DNA of 64,000 nt from Adineta vaga (lineage: Eukaryota > Rotifera), in assembly GCA_021613535.1 (NCBI GenBank), contig CP075495.1, forward strand, positions 868,001 through 932,000, read 5' to 3'. Both the position numbers and the translations under genes were made by a program. Below the pieces are notes generated by a model. That model made no database searches, was not told where the DNA came from, and was given only the letters and a program-made list of their open reading frames with translations. This document shows positions 34,242 through 45,216 of the stretch, in pieces. Each line of letters opens with the position of its first letter. Position 1 is the first letter of the stretch.

Positions 34242-35258
34242 ATGTCGGGTATTACCCTTGGAATGTCCACAACTTATAATGCTAGTTCTACGCCACAAAA
34301 AGCTGCTATTCAATCATCATTTGATTTTATCGAAGAAGGTATCAATGCACTTGACGTTTCAAATGTTAGTATTATTGCTGATTATGGTTCATCACAAGGC
34401 GCCAATTCGATTCATGCAATGAAGAAAATTATTGATTGTCTTCGAAAACAAAAGAAATCGAAGATAGATCCACTTGTTATTCATAATGATCTTCCAACCA
34501 ACGATTGGACATCGTTACATCGACTTCTCAATGAAGATAAAACATATCATGGTGTTGCAAGTGGTCGATCATTCTATGAACAATGTCTTCCAACAAGTTC
34601 TGTTTCAGTTGGTTATTCATCAACAGCAATTCATTGGTTATCAAAGAAGCCATGTGATATTTCAAATCATTGTGCTATTGATCTCATTCGAAGTCCAAAA
34701 GAATACGAAGTATTCCGACAGCAATCATTCGTCGATTATTCAAATTTCCTCAAGAATCGCTCATCTGAATTAATATTTGGCGGTGTTCTTATTCTAACAA
34801 TGATATGTTCCAAAGAAGGTCGAGCAGAGAATAAAGAGCTTCACAATCTACTCTATGAATGTGCTCAATTACTTCCAATGACAACGAATGAATTGCAAGA
34901 TTTTACTTTACCAATATTTTTTCAATCGTACAAAGAAATCCTTGATGAGAATCTTTTCAAACAATATTCTTTTCAACTAATCAATTCGAAAATTGATTTA
35001 ATAGCATCACCAATATTCACGAAATGGAAAGATGAAGAAATTACAACAGATGAATTTATTCATGCTACTACTTCATTTGTTCGTAGTTGGAGTTTATCGA
35101 TTATTGAACAAACATTTATAAAGAATGGTCGAACACAGAATGAAATTCCTCAATTATTGAATGAATTTTGGAAGATATATGAGGATAAACTTCGAAGTCA
35201 ACCAGATATTGGACATAATTCTACTAGATATGCATATGTTGTGTTGAAAAAGCAATAA
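34242..35258 (+). CDS. SABATH-type SAM-dependent carboxyl methyltransferase, copy 3
   Basis: Start chosen at 34242 (MSGITLGMS) to match copy 1; an in-frame ATG four codons earlier adds only lysines. This gives 338 residues, intronless and intact. It has the same SAM and substrate motifs as copy 1. Its 5' part (34309-34399) is identical to copy 1, and the next segment (34403-34596) is identical to copy 2. The 3' half is diverged from both. Function as for copy 1. Confidence 0.88.
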   Translation: MSGITLGMSTTYNASSTPQKAAIQSSFDFIEEGINALDVSNVSIIADYGSSQGANSIHAMKKIIDCLRKQKKSKIDPLVIHNDLPTNDWTSLHRLLNEDKTYHGVASGRSFYEQCLPTSSVSVGYSSTAIHWLSKKPCDISNHCAIDLIRSPKEYEVFRQQSFVDYSNFLKNRSSELIFGGVLILTMICSKEGRAENKELHNLLYECAQLLPMTTNELQDFTLPIFFQSYKEILDENLFKQYSFQLINSKIDLIASPIFTKWKDEEITTDEFIHATTSFVRSWSLSIIEQTFIKNGRTQNEIPQLLNEFWKIYEDKLRSQPDIGHNSTRYAYVVLKKQ

Positions 35259-36126
35259 ATATTTTTATTCCAGAAATAAAACGTAGTTCTCATTTTGATG
35301 TGATGATTTAAATGTGGCTATTGATATATCTTGAGGGTGTGAGTGTGCGCGCAGGTCAGTGTCTCTATCCATGTTCACCAGCAGTTGCTATATAAATCTC
35401 AAGATATAATTAATGGAAAGACAAACAGATTACAATTGATAAATTCACTCGTTAAATGAATCAATAAAATTAAATAAATATATCAGTCTATAAGTTCGGT
35501 CATAGAAGAAGCTTTTTAAAAAGTGTCTCCTTACTGTAAATACTTGTATGTATGTATAGATACGAAACCGTATAACTAAGCCAATCATGAATGAACTAAC
35601 ACGAAGAAAACATGTACTCAAACACTAAATGTTTCAAAATCATAAGTCAGCAACAAAGAAAATAGAAGAAGTGTATGATTCCACAAACGATATTGTAACG
35701 AGCAATGAGAACTATAGTCTATGTTGAATATAAACTATATAGGAATAGTCACACGTGATAAAAGGAAAAGATCAATGAACGGGTCACATCGTTATAGATA
35801 TTTCAAAATTATATCAAATCGATTCGAAAGTGTCGAGAACGTTTTAGATCAGTTTCATTACTTTGACTGAAAAAGAAATAAGATCGATTTCCGGTGATTT
35901 TAAATTTCCATATATGTCGGTGTCAAATGTATTTCAATAAGAATACGATTTTTTCTAATTTCACATTCATCGAACCATATTTGTTCTTTTTCTCTGTTAG
36001 TCACGAAATGACGTTGAAGAAACAAATGAATTACTAATAACAATATAAGTAATTCAATTTTTTTCTATTCACATACATTTCATTTTTTCCTTTGTTGGAA
36101 TAAATTAGATTACGAAAAATAAACCA
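35259..36126. other. Intergenic stretch
   Basis: 868 nt with no coding signal recognised. The sequence just before 36127 does not resemble the region before the intact Hint gene. Confidence 0.45.
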
Positions 36127-36690
36127 ATGCCACGAGTTATTACTACATCAATTCGACCATTCTCCGAAAGATCTTGTGGAAAGCTGGATCTTCCGCCTAC
36201 AAACAATCCTATTATTACCGTAAAAACTTCATATTGACTAAACTTCTTTATTGTTCTTGTCTTTATTAATTGAATAGTCATCAATATTGAGTGCACGAAA
36301 GCAAAGACATGAGGAACGTCAAAAACGAGTATTGAATAAATCAACGAGAGAAATTCCAATAGAATTTACCGTCAATAACAATGATCAAAGTCATTCATCG
36401 CCACCACCTCCAGTAGGAAAAAGATGACGATATGATTTATTTCTCTCTATTCAAATAGGTTATATCATCTGCAATAGTTCATCCAGCGTCCCTTAACGAA
36501 ATTTTACGTGAGAATAAAAAGTAAATGATATTTTGTCAAAAGTTTTCATCTAGATGATTGTTTTCTGTTAGATCGTATGATAAACGTAAGAAAAGGTATC
36601 GACGATGTTTATATGCTCTTGATTGCAATTATTTTGTATTGTTGGTCTTTTAGCAATTGGTGGAACTGTTTTCGATGCTTTGCAGAATGA
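36127..36690 (+). pseudogene. Truncated copy of the 5' part of the Hint-domain gene
   Basis: Exons equivalent to exons 1-4 of the gene at 39085 can be traced: MPRVITTSIRPFSER (36127 on), SSILSARKQRHEER (about 36284 on), VISSAIVHPASLNEIL (about 36459 on) and the start of exon 4 (KSYDKRKKRYRR). In exon 4 the frame breaks within the membrane segment, although AIGGTVF persists in another frame (near 36655). No Thr-rich exons or Hint domain follow. A 112-nt block (36478-36589) spanning an exon, a whole intron and the next exon start is identical to 39456-39567. Confidence 0.8.
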
Positions 36691-37449
36691 GCAAATCTTC
36701 TAAAATTGGTAATCTGATTCTAATTACTGTATTTTTTTTTTAGTTTCTCAAAATTTAAGTGATGAATTGAATGATTATGCCAGAATATATATATAATATT
36801 CCAGACACATATATCCGATCGACAAATGGATTTTTCGTAGAGAACGATCTTATAGGTTTTCCTGCTTTTGTAAATAAATTGTAATTATAATATGAAAATT
36901 TGATAGTAATTGTTTTATATTATCAATTGTATTTTCTAAACTATATATGAATTGCATTATTTTTCTTCAAGATGAAATATCTATATGCAACTATACTACA
37001 CACAGGAATAGATGGGAATAGTTTTATTTTGTTTACCATTGATTACAATTCAAAATTCTTCATATATATATGACTAATAAAGTCTAAATCTTTATACATA
37101 AAAAATAATGACTAGGAACACTTTTTAGAAATCGTCATTTATATTCGAAGTTGAATTAGACAGCCACTCTCTTTTATTCTGTTGTTTGTCGTGTACCGAT
37201 AAAAAAAAAGGTATTAACAACGGCAAAAACTCGTGCTGATATCTTATCTATTATACATTCTTTTTTTTCTCGTTTTTTTTTAATAATAGGGATGGAAGAA
37301 ATCGTACTCACTTATTTCGTTGATCGTCGATTTATATTGTTTTAAATTAAGTCGATAATAAAAAATCTTCGATTCGTAAGATTTATAAGTAATAATTATA
37401 TAAGATGAAAAATGATTTCAGATAAAATTAATTTGAAAAAGAAAAACAA
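36691..37449. other. Intergenic, AT-rich
   Basis: No gene seen. Short TA runs and poly-T tracts only. Confidence 0.45.
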
Positions 37450-38564
37450 ATGAATTTAAAATTAATCTTTTTATTAATGATATCATTGACATTTGGTACA
37501 TTAATTGGATATTATTTTCGACACGTAATGTCAAATAGTTTATCGTATTTACCAAATATAAATCTTCAATTTGATCAACATAAAACATTAAAATTAGGAT
37601 CACATATTCAATTGATTGATTTTAATAGAACAATTACAAATAATTTTACTTGTATTAAATCAAAAATATTATTTGATTTATTTCAAACAACATTTTGTTT
37701 ATATGATACTAAGAAAGATGTTTATGTTAGTGGAACAATTATGAGTCAAAAAATTTGGGAAGAAAATCTTGTTACAAAAATTTTACGAATATTATTAAAA
37801 AATCCTGATTATGGTAAGATAATTTATCTTTCCTATATTTATATAGAAAAAGTATTGTTTTTCTTTTGTAATAATAGCTATGATTGATATTGGTGCGAAT
37901 ATTGGTACTTATACAATGTATTCATCATCAATTGGTCGTAAAACAATATCAGTTGAATGTTATCAACCAAATATAGATCGACTTGTTCGAGCTATACAAA
38001 TTGAAAATGTTTCAAAACATATAATTTTAATTGGAAATGCGATTTATAATCAATCAGGAGAATTTTTAGAATTATCAAAAGATAATTCAAATATTGGTGG
38101 ACAAGGTATAATAACAAATGAAACAATCGAACAATCATCATTAACATCGACTGGTTTTCGAGGTTATTTAATAAATAGAAATTTTTGAAAATATATCAAA
38201 TTTTATATTTATAGTTATTACAACACGTTTTGATGATTTATATCCTATATTAATTAATAATCAAATTTCAAATGCAATTATGAAAATTGATATACAATTA
38301 TCGGAAATATTTTTAGTTCAATCAGGATATAAAATATTTGATTCAATTAATATAATTTTTGTACAAATGGAATGGTCTGATATTAAATTAAATCGATATT
38401 ATGCAGATTTTATTATTGAATTTTTTACTCAACGAAATTATTTACCAGTAGCAACGAATAATTGTCAAATATTAAATTCAACAACAACGAATTATACAAC
38501 ATGGGGTACACCACATGATATTTATTGGATTAAGTCAAATTATTATCAAATTTGTCAAACTTAA
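37450..38564 (+). CDS. FkbM-like methyltransferase, membrane anchored
   Basis: Three exons (37450-37813, 37878-38162, 38215-38564) in phase give 332 residues. A hydrophobic anchor lies at about 3-20. MIDIGANIGTYTMYS (about 123-137) is a clean SAM-binding motif, and VECYQPN follows where FkbM proteins have an acidic ribose-binding residue. The family's second signature, normally K-x-D-V/I-E-G-x-E, reads KIDIQLSE here, so the acidic residue after the Asp is changed to Gln. Activity may be altered or lost. It sits between the truncated and the full Hint genes. Predicted N-glycosylation sequons (NFT, NQS, NTT-like) fit a lumenal domain. Substrate unknown. Confidence 0.75.
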
Positions 38565-39084
38565 AAATTTCGGAATATGTTCATCAATCATCTATCAAAA
38601 GAGTACAGTCTACGACGAATGTTTAAGAGAAACTTTTTTTTCTAGACATTAATAAGTAGCTATCATAATAAAAGACTCTTTTAATATTTCGTCTATTTCT
38701 CACCTATAACTATGTGCTAGAGAATGGATACATTATGTATGATTAGAATAAACAAATTATCGAATTGATTCTTAGAACTCATTCAAATACACATACCTTA
38801 TTCGAATACAATGATTCTCATAATATATACAAGCGTGACACTTATTGTTTTGATCATAATGATATTAAAATAATTACATCGATATAATAATTTAAATTTC
38901 ATTAATTTTCTTTTATTTTCCTTACAAATAAAAAACAGCCGTATGGCTTTTTACCAAACAAATCTGTATTACACGTACATCTTATAGAAATGTATGTCAG
39001 AGCAATCGAATATTGATTTATAAGCAACTCATTCTTTTCCAACTCGTGTACATTTCATTCCTTTGTTTACAGTGAATAGAAGTT
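38565..39084. other. Intergenic before the Hint gene
   Basis: 520 nt with no gene. It includes the presumed promoter of the Hint-domain gene; no TATA box is obvious close to the ATG. Confidence 0.4.
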
Positions 39085-39828
39085 ATGCGTCGTATTGTCA
39101 CTGCATCAATTCGACCATTTTCAGAACGAACTCGTAGAAAACCAGATCTTACACCTGGAAATAATCCTATTATTACCGTAAAAACTTCATATTGACTAAA
39201 TTTCTTTATTTTTCTCGTCTATATATCAATTGAATAGTCATCAATATTGAGTGCACGAAGACAAAGACGTGAAGAACATCAAAAACAAGCATTAAATATC
39301 TCAAAATCTTCAGCTAAATCAACGAGAGAGATTTCAGTAGTATTTGCCGTCAATAACAATGATCAAACTCATTCATCGCCACCACCTCCAGTAAGAAAAA
39401 GATGATGATATGATTTATTTCTCTCTGTTCAAATAGGTTATATCATCTGCATTACTTCATCCAGCGTCCCTTAACGAAATTTTACGTGAGAATAAAAAGT
39501 AAATGATATTTTGTCAAAAGTTTTCATCTAGATGATTGTTTTCTGTTAGATCGTATGATAAACGTAAAAGCAAATATCGACGATTTTTAAAAATTTTACT
39601 TCCAATTGTTTGTATCACTGCTGCATTAGCGATTGGTGGAGCACTTTTCGGTACTTTCTATAAGTCACCAACAACAAGTAAGTCAATTCAGTTTTGTTCT
39701 TAAGAATAATAAGAACATTGCCAGGTCAAACTTTCCATGGGTTCTTCTTTGAAAAAAATCTTAGAATTAATCAATTTTTTCTCTCGTGATCTTGATACTT
39801 ATTATTTTGTTTTGTTCTTTATTTTAGC

Positions 39829-39863
<35 letters not shown>

Positions 39864-41229
39864 GTACGACTAGTAGTAAGTTTCTCGTTCTATCATTGAA
39901 TTAACAGAAATATCTTTTGTACTTATTAGCAACAACATCAGCCAGTAAATTCAACGAAATCATCTTTTTATAATTTTATTCTTTAATTCTTTTTCAGCAA
40001 CAACAACAAGTAAGTTTCAATTCGTGAAAACATCAGTTAATACTTATCAAAACTCGATTCATTCTATTAGCTACATTCACATCAAGTAAGATCACATTTG
40101 TCTTATACAAAAAATCATTATTTCTTTTTTCGTAGCAACAACAACCACAACAACCACAACAACAACGTGTAATTCGATGACTTTCTCATTTGAATTTAAA
40201 TTACTTTTTTGTTTTTTAGCAACATCATCATCTACCTCAAGTACGAGTACAAGCACAACTTCTGAAACAACAAGTAAATATTTATAGTACGTCAAATAAA
40301 ATTGTTCATACTTTTATTCTAGCAACGGAAACAACGACATCAACAACTACAGAAAGTACAACAACAACCGGTAAGGATATTCCTTAAATAATTGTAAAAT
40401 ATTGAATAATTTGTATAGCATGTTATTTCGGTGATGATTATGTTCATTTAACAGATGGAGGACAACGACAAATTAAGAATTTAAAAGTTGGCGATCGAGT
40501 TTGGTCATTGACTAGAGATGATCAATATTTAATTGAAGATCGAATTATGGTTATACCACATGCTGGACCAAAAACGCTAAGTTTGTATAAAATCATTTTC
40601 AATTGAGATTAATCATTTAAATGAATTTCTTCAAAATTAGCTGATTTTTATACATTTACAACGATTGAAGAACAAGCAATTAGTTTAACCGATACACATT
40701 ATCTCGTTATTTTTGATAAGAAAGATAAAATAATGAAAACAATTTCAGCTTCTCAAGTAACACTTGATCATCAATTAGTTATGATTAATCGTACAATAGA
40801 TTTGAAAACAATTGTATTAACAAAACGTATTGGTTTCTATTCACCAATAACAATAAGCGGATATTTACTGGTTAATAATCTTTCAACATCAGTTTATAGT
40901 GATTTGTAAATAACATTAATAATTCAACATATAAATTTCTTTCTTGTATTTTTTTCTCTAGTTTTCATGCATCCCATGATTTTCATCATGGTTTGACCGG
41001 TCCAGCTCGTGCTTATTACAATCTAACAATATGGCTTTTTGGAGATAATTATCATCCATTTGGATCTGATATATCAGAAGAATTGCATCCATTATCAGCT
41101 TTAGTTATAGTTATACATGATTCAATTCAATATTTATATTCTTCTTTACTTTTACCCTTTTGTATTATTATAGTGATCTATTTAACTCAAAGAAATTTTT
41201 ATCTAAATAAAGTTTCTAGTTTAGTTTGA
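39085..41229 (+). CDS. Hint-domain (hedgehog/intein-type) membrane protein with Thr-rich stalk
   Basis: Fourteen exons in perfect phase give 451 residues: 39085-39177, 39238-39390, 39437-39498, 39550-39677, 39828-39875, 39930-39944, 39998-40009, 40071-40085, 40136-40168, 40220-40273, 40323-40370, 40419-40580, 40641-40905, 40962-41229. Residues 1-115 are basic and cytosolic-looking; 117-140 is a membrane segment; about 146-220 is a Thr/Ser stalk likely O-glycosylated. A Hint domain follows, starting at Cys222 (CYFGDDYVHL, LKVGDRVWSL) with the TxxH motif at T291-H294. A second hydrophobic segment lies at about 421-437. Hint domains of hedgehog proteins cleave before their first Cys by an N-to-S acyl shift. 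Both Cys and TxxH are kept, so self-cleavage is plausible. The stop overlaps the convergent caspase gene by 9 nt. Confidence 0.85.
39828..40370 (+). repeat. Array of seven Thr-rich mini-exons
   Basis: Seven exons of 48, 15, 12, 15, 33, 54 and 48 nt are separated by introns of 49-61 nt. Every one is a multiple of three and starts and ends in phase 1, and nearly all begin CAACA after a TAG/CAG acceptor. Together they encode about 75 residues of almost only Thr and Ser. Any subset could be skipped without breaking the frame. The shared acceptor-plus-ACA pattern suggests birth by tandem exon duplication or by splice sites arising inside an ACA repeat. Confidence 0.75.
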
Positions 41230-43222
41230 ATCCGTGTCTTTAATAAGTAATCCATATGTTCGAATGTTTTCAGGGAGTTGAACAACCCAAACATCATCAT
41301 TGGCACAGTAAATACCATCGGGATTTACAGCTACTTGTAACATAATTTTGTAAGACTTCTTTCCGAGTTTAGTGTCTATAGTAGCTGTACCAACATAAGA
41401 TTTTTCAACAAAAGTCGGTCTTGGAGAACAATAAACACCGTCCCCGTAAGCCGTCGTTCTTGCCGAACGAAATCCTTTGTTATAAATACTAATAGCAGCA
41501 TCAAAAGGTAAAGTATCAGGATTGACTTCGATGTTCAAATCAACAAAATCTTCTGCTTTTGCATTTTTTGTTCCATGAAAAGCTCTATGCCAGTTTTCAT
41601 CATCTCCAAACGGTTCTAACCATTTCTTATCGCCATATCTATTTAATACTTTCCATCCGTGTCGATTCCAACCAGTTGGTTGAATATACATTTTTTTTCG
41701 GTCCAATGGACCAATAAGAAACGTTCCAGTTTCATTTGTAAAATCTTTATCTCCAAGTTTATCTAAACATGCAACATCAAATGTTGGTCGATACAATAAT
41801 GGATGTATTTTATTCACTACAGATTGTTTGAATTGATTCTTTATTCGTTTCGATAGTTCTTGTAAATCTTCTGCTGTATTATCTTTCGGTACTGTTACTA
41901 AATAAACAAAATTCATTGAACTAAGATATACATTTGTTATAACAATATTTTTCTTCTCAGTATTATGTGCTATTGCTAATCGTTCGATAATTTGATCAAG
42001 AACTGGATGTGATCGATTTTCTTTAATTGTACGATCAAATGTTTGAATAACATTGAATTCATCTTCTTCACCAGTAAATTCATTAATATTATCTAATTTT
42101 AAAACATATGGTTTATGTTCAAAACCAATATCAGCAAAATTTCCAAATGTATTATAAAGATTAACATCTTGAGTCGAATCAAAAAATAAACATTGGTGAT
42201 TTTCATTTTCAAATAATTGATTAATAACATGATAAACTGTATCCTTTTGATTTACTTCTCCCGATGGTGATTCGGATAGAATTGATCGAGTATATTCTTC
42301 AGCTTTTCTAATATTTTCATTTTCGGGATCGGTTATTTCATCAATATCTGGTAAACTATCATAACAAGCTTTTAAATCAGCTTGTTCTTTCAAAATGATT
42401 TCTTTTTCTTCAGGTTTCACTATATCCCATAGAGAAACTGGTGGAGGAACAAAAATATAGTTGAGAAAAACATTTTCATTCTGTTTTAATCCATTAATAG
42501 ACAATGGTCGTTGATTTTCATTGCTTTCTTCAAACACATCATTTGATATTTGCTGAAAAAGATCATTAATACCGATATTTTCTTTAGTAATATTTTTTAA
42601 TAAATTTCTAATAAATAAATTATTCGAACTTGCTTCATTCTGAGCACAAGCAAATTGAATGAATGTTCCATCTATCGAATGAATTGTACATAAACCTTTG
42701 TTTTTCATCGAAGCTGAAAGAAATACAAAGAACATTTTCTGATAATTCTTAAACTAATTCCTTACAATTCGATGTTGATAAATCATTTGATCTATATGGT
42801 CTACAACAATCTAAGATAAATATATTCACATACGATGAATTCTTGTCTAATATACGTTTTAACATTCGATCAAAATTAATCCCAAAATCTTCAACATCTC
42901 TTTCTGTTTTGATCCAAGTATCATTAATCGGTATCAAATAATTTGTACCGTTTACTTGATAACCATGACCAGAGTAATAAAACAAAACTATATCACCATG
43001 TTGAATTGTCTTTGAAAAATTGATGATCTGTGTAGTCATATCATATTTCTCTAAATCCGATGCTATAACCACATCGAAACCAATTTTTATTAGTAAATCA
43101 TTGAGCTCTTGAATAGTTTCAATCGATTCATTAAGTTCATTGTCTGTTCGTTGATAACTTGCATTACCAATCAAGAGAGCGATTTTTCGATGGTTCAATG
43201 AACTTTCATCCGAAGTTGCCAT
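41221..43222 (-). CDS. Caspase-like protease fused to a PARP-like C-terminal domain
   Basis: Two exons (43222-42766, 42713-41221; 52-nt intron) give 649 residues. Residues 10-150 form a peptidase C14 p20-like domain: RKIALLIGN, YYSGHGYQV with catalytic His86, and ILDCCRPY with the D-x-C-R pattern of paracaspases (nucleophile Cys140). A p10-like part follows (about 165-235). Residues 236-500 are unassigned. The last 120 residues (AFHGTK at 530-535, GDGVYCS at 576-582, ENIRTYGLLIK near the end) resemble a PARP-like domain found fused to varied partners in bdelloids and some fungi. The start at 43222 gives a tidy N-terminus; the open frame extends upstream without domain sense. It is head-to-head with a second caspase-like gene, 171 nt apart. 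Confidence 0.82.
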
Positions 43223-43334
43223 GTCAGTATGTTCGCGTTTTATTTTTATTAACTTTAAGTTGGAAGAAAAGAAAAATGTTGTAAATATTCGTATTAACTG
43301 ATAATCAAAATTTCTTTTCTTATCAAAAGACAAA

Positions 43335-43343
43335 TATATAAAA
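43335..43343 (+). promoter_or_regulatory. TATA-like box of the caspase-NHL gene
   Basis: TATATAAAA about 51 nt before the ATG at 43394, in the 171-nt spacer shared with the divergent caspase gene. No clear box faces the other gene. Confidence 0.4.
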
Positions 43344-43393
43344 CTGTCTTCTTATTTTTCGCCGATTCACTGTGGTATTTTTATGTGTTCGAC

Positions 43394-45144
43394 ATGGCAA
43401 ATACAAATCATCGAAAAGTCGCTTTAATTATTGGAAATGGTAATTACAATCGAGCAGAAAATAAACTAAATCAATCTGTAAAGAATGCGAATGATTTAAG
43501 TAATTTATTACAAACAATAGATTTTGATCAAATCGAAGTGCATACTGATATCAAACGAGATGACAAAATGAATGTTATAGTTCGACAATTTGCGGATACG
43601 ATTCAAGATGGAGATTTAATTTTGTTCTATTTTTCTGGTCATGGTTATCATGTGGATAATAAAGATTATTTAATACCTATTGATGACAAGCAAATACAAA
43701 ATGATCAAGATATTCTCGATTTTTCTATCAATGTTGAAAATATAATTAAATTATTTATAGAAAAGAATAAATCATATGTGACAATATTCATTTTTGATTG
43801 TTCGACACCATATCATTGGCAAAATCAATTAACATCGGATGGTTCGTTACACAGTAAAGATAATCTCATTAAACTAATATATATTTCTTTTTTAGGTTCA
43901 ATAAAAGGAATTGAGATAGATAATACAGAATCATCTATTGGCGCATCAATACAATTTATCTGTAGTAGTAGTAGTAGTAGTAGTAATCAAGTACAAGGTA
44001 ATGATCAAATTACGAATTCAAATAATATATTCAACAAACATTTACTTGATAATCTTGGTGAAGAAAATGTGACTGTTACAGATATTTTCAAACGTATAGA
44101 AAATCTTGTATATCGAGAAAGTAATCGAACACAACATCCATTGATTATCAGTCAATTGCAACAACATCAAGAAGTCTATCTCAATAAAATGATTAGTGGT
44201 ATGAAAAGCTTTTATTGAATCTCTACGGGAATATTGTTTTTATCATTTTAGTTGTACCGAATATTCCTCCCAATGCTCGATGGAAATCGAAAGCTGTTAC
44301 TATTATTGGTGGAATAATAAATGATGTCTATAGTCCACGAGGTATTTATGTCAATGATAATCAAACAATTTTCGTGGCTGATACTGGTCATGATCGTGTG
44401 ATGGCATATACAGATGATGCAAGAAAAGCGAAACGAATAAGTAGAAAAAAAGCCTATGATCGATTACATCGACCTTCGACTATGATTCAAGATATAAAGT
44501 CAAAGAATTTAATCATTTGTGATCGTGGATATCGACGAGTATTACAATGGAATAGAAAAACTGGTACATATACACAGATAATCAAAGAAAATATGGCGTG
44601 TTTTGGTCTAGCTATGGATAATGAAGGATGTCTTTATGTATCGGATACAGAACGACATGAAGTGAGACGATATGAACCTGATTGTAAACATGGAACAATT
44701 GTCGCAGGTGGTCAAGGTGAAGGTTATCGACTTTCTCAATTGAATCATCCGACATATATTTTTGTTGATGCCGAACAATCTGTTTATGTATCAGATTGTT
44801 TAAATAATCGTGTTGTCAAATGGGAAAGAGATGCAAAGAAAGGAATTATTGTTGCTGGTGGTCATGGACATGGTAAAACTGCTGGTCAATTATATCGTCC
44901 TGCAGGATTAATTGTTGATCGATCAGGTACAGTTTATGTAGCTGATCATTGGAATAATCGAATTATGCGTTGGCGTCAAGGTAAAGAATATGGTGAAATA
45001 ATTGTCGGTGATAAATATCTTGCAGGAAATGGTTTACATGAATTAAATGGTCCTGAAGGTATTGCATTTGATCGAGATGGTAATCTTTATGTTGTTGATT
45101 CTTACAATAATCGAATTCAACGTTTTGATATTCAAACTGATTGA
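43394..45144 (+). CDS. Caspase-like domain fused to NHL beta-propeller
   Basis: Three exons (43394-43853, 43896-44198, 44252-45144) give 551 residues. The first intron is 42 nt and reads through in frame, but its position and phase match the intron of the divergent caspase gene, so I splice it. Residues 6-140 form the caspase-like fold: RKVALIIGN, YFSGHGYHV with His83, and IFDCSTPY, where the nucleophile position holds Ser137 instead of Cys (a Cys precedes it at 136). It may therefore be a pseudoprotease. A Ser run comes from a (TAG)n repeat. Residues 255-551 carry about five or six NHL repeats (PRGIYVNDNQTIFVADTGHD, GLIVDRSGTVYVADHWNNR, GIAFDRDGNLYVVDSYNNR), a propeller for protein or ligand binding. 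Confidence 0.85.
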
Positions 45145-45216
45145 ATAAATCGTAGAATTTGTTTTTATTTTCTATTATAATTTCAATTAGAGAATAAAAG
45201 AATGTCTCATTCTTCT

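Noticed and set aside
36105-36359. Minus-strand 84-codon hydrophobic frame
   Set aside because: It is antisense to the truncated Hint-gene copy, whose exons match the intact gene on the plus strand.
39828-40295. (ACA)n runs as a plain microsatellite, and the minus-strand Val-rich frame there
   Set aside because: The runs are interrupted by regular splice-site pairs that keep phase 1 through seven units, so exons explain them better.
43854-43895. Treating the 42-nt in-frame segment as coding
   Set aside because: It has GT-AG ends and falls at the same site and phase as the intron in the divergent paralogue.
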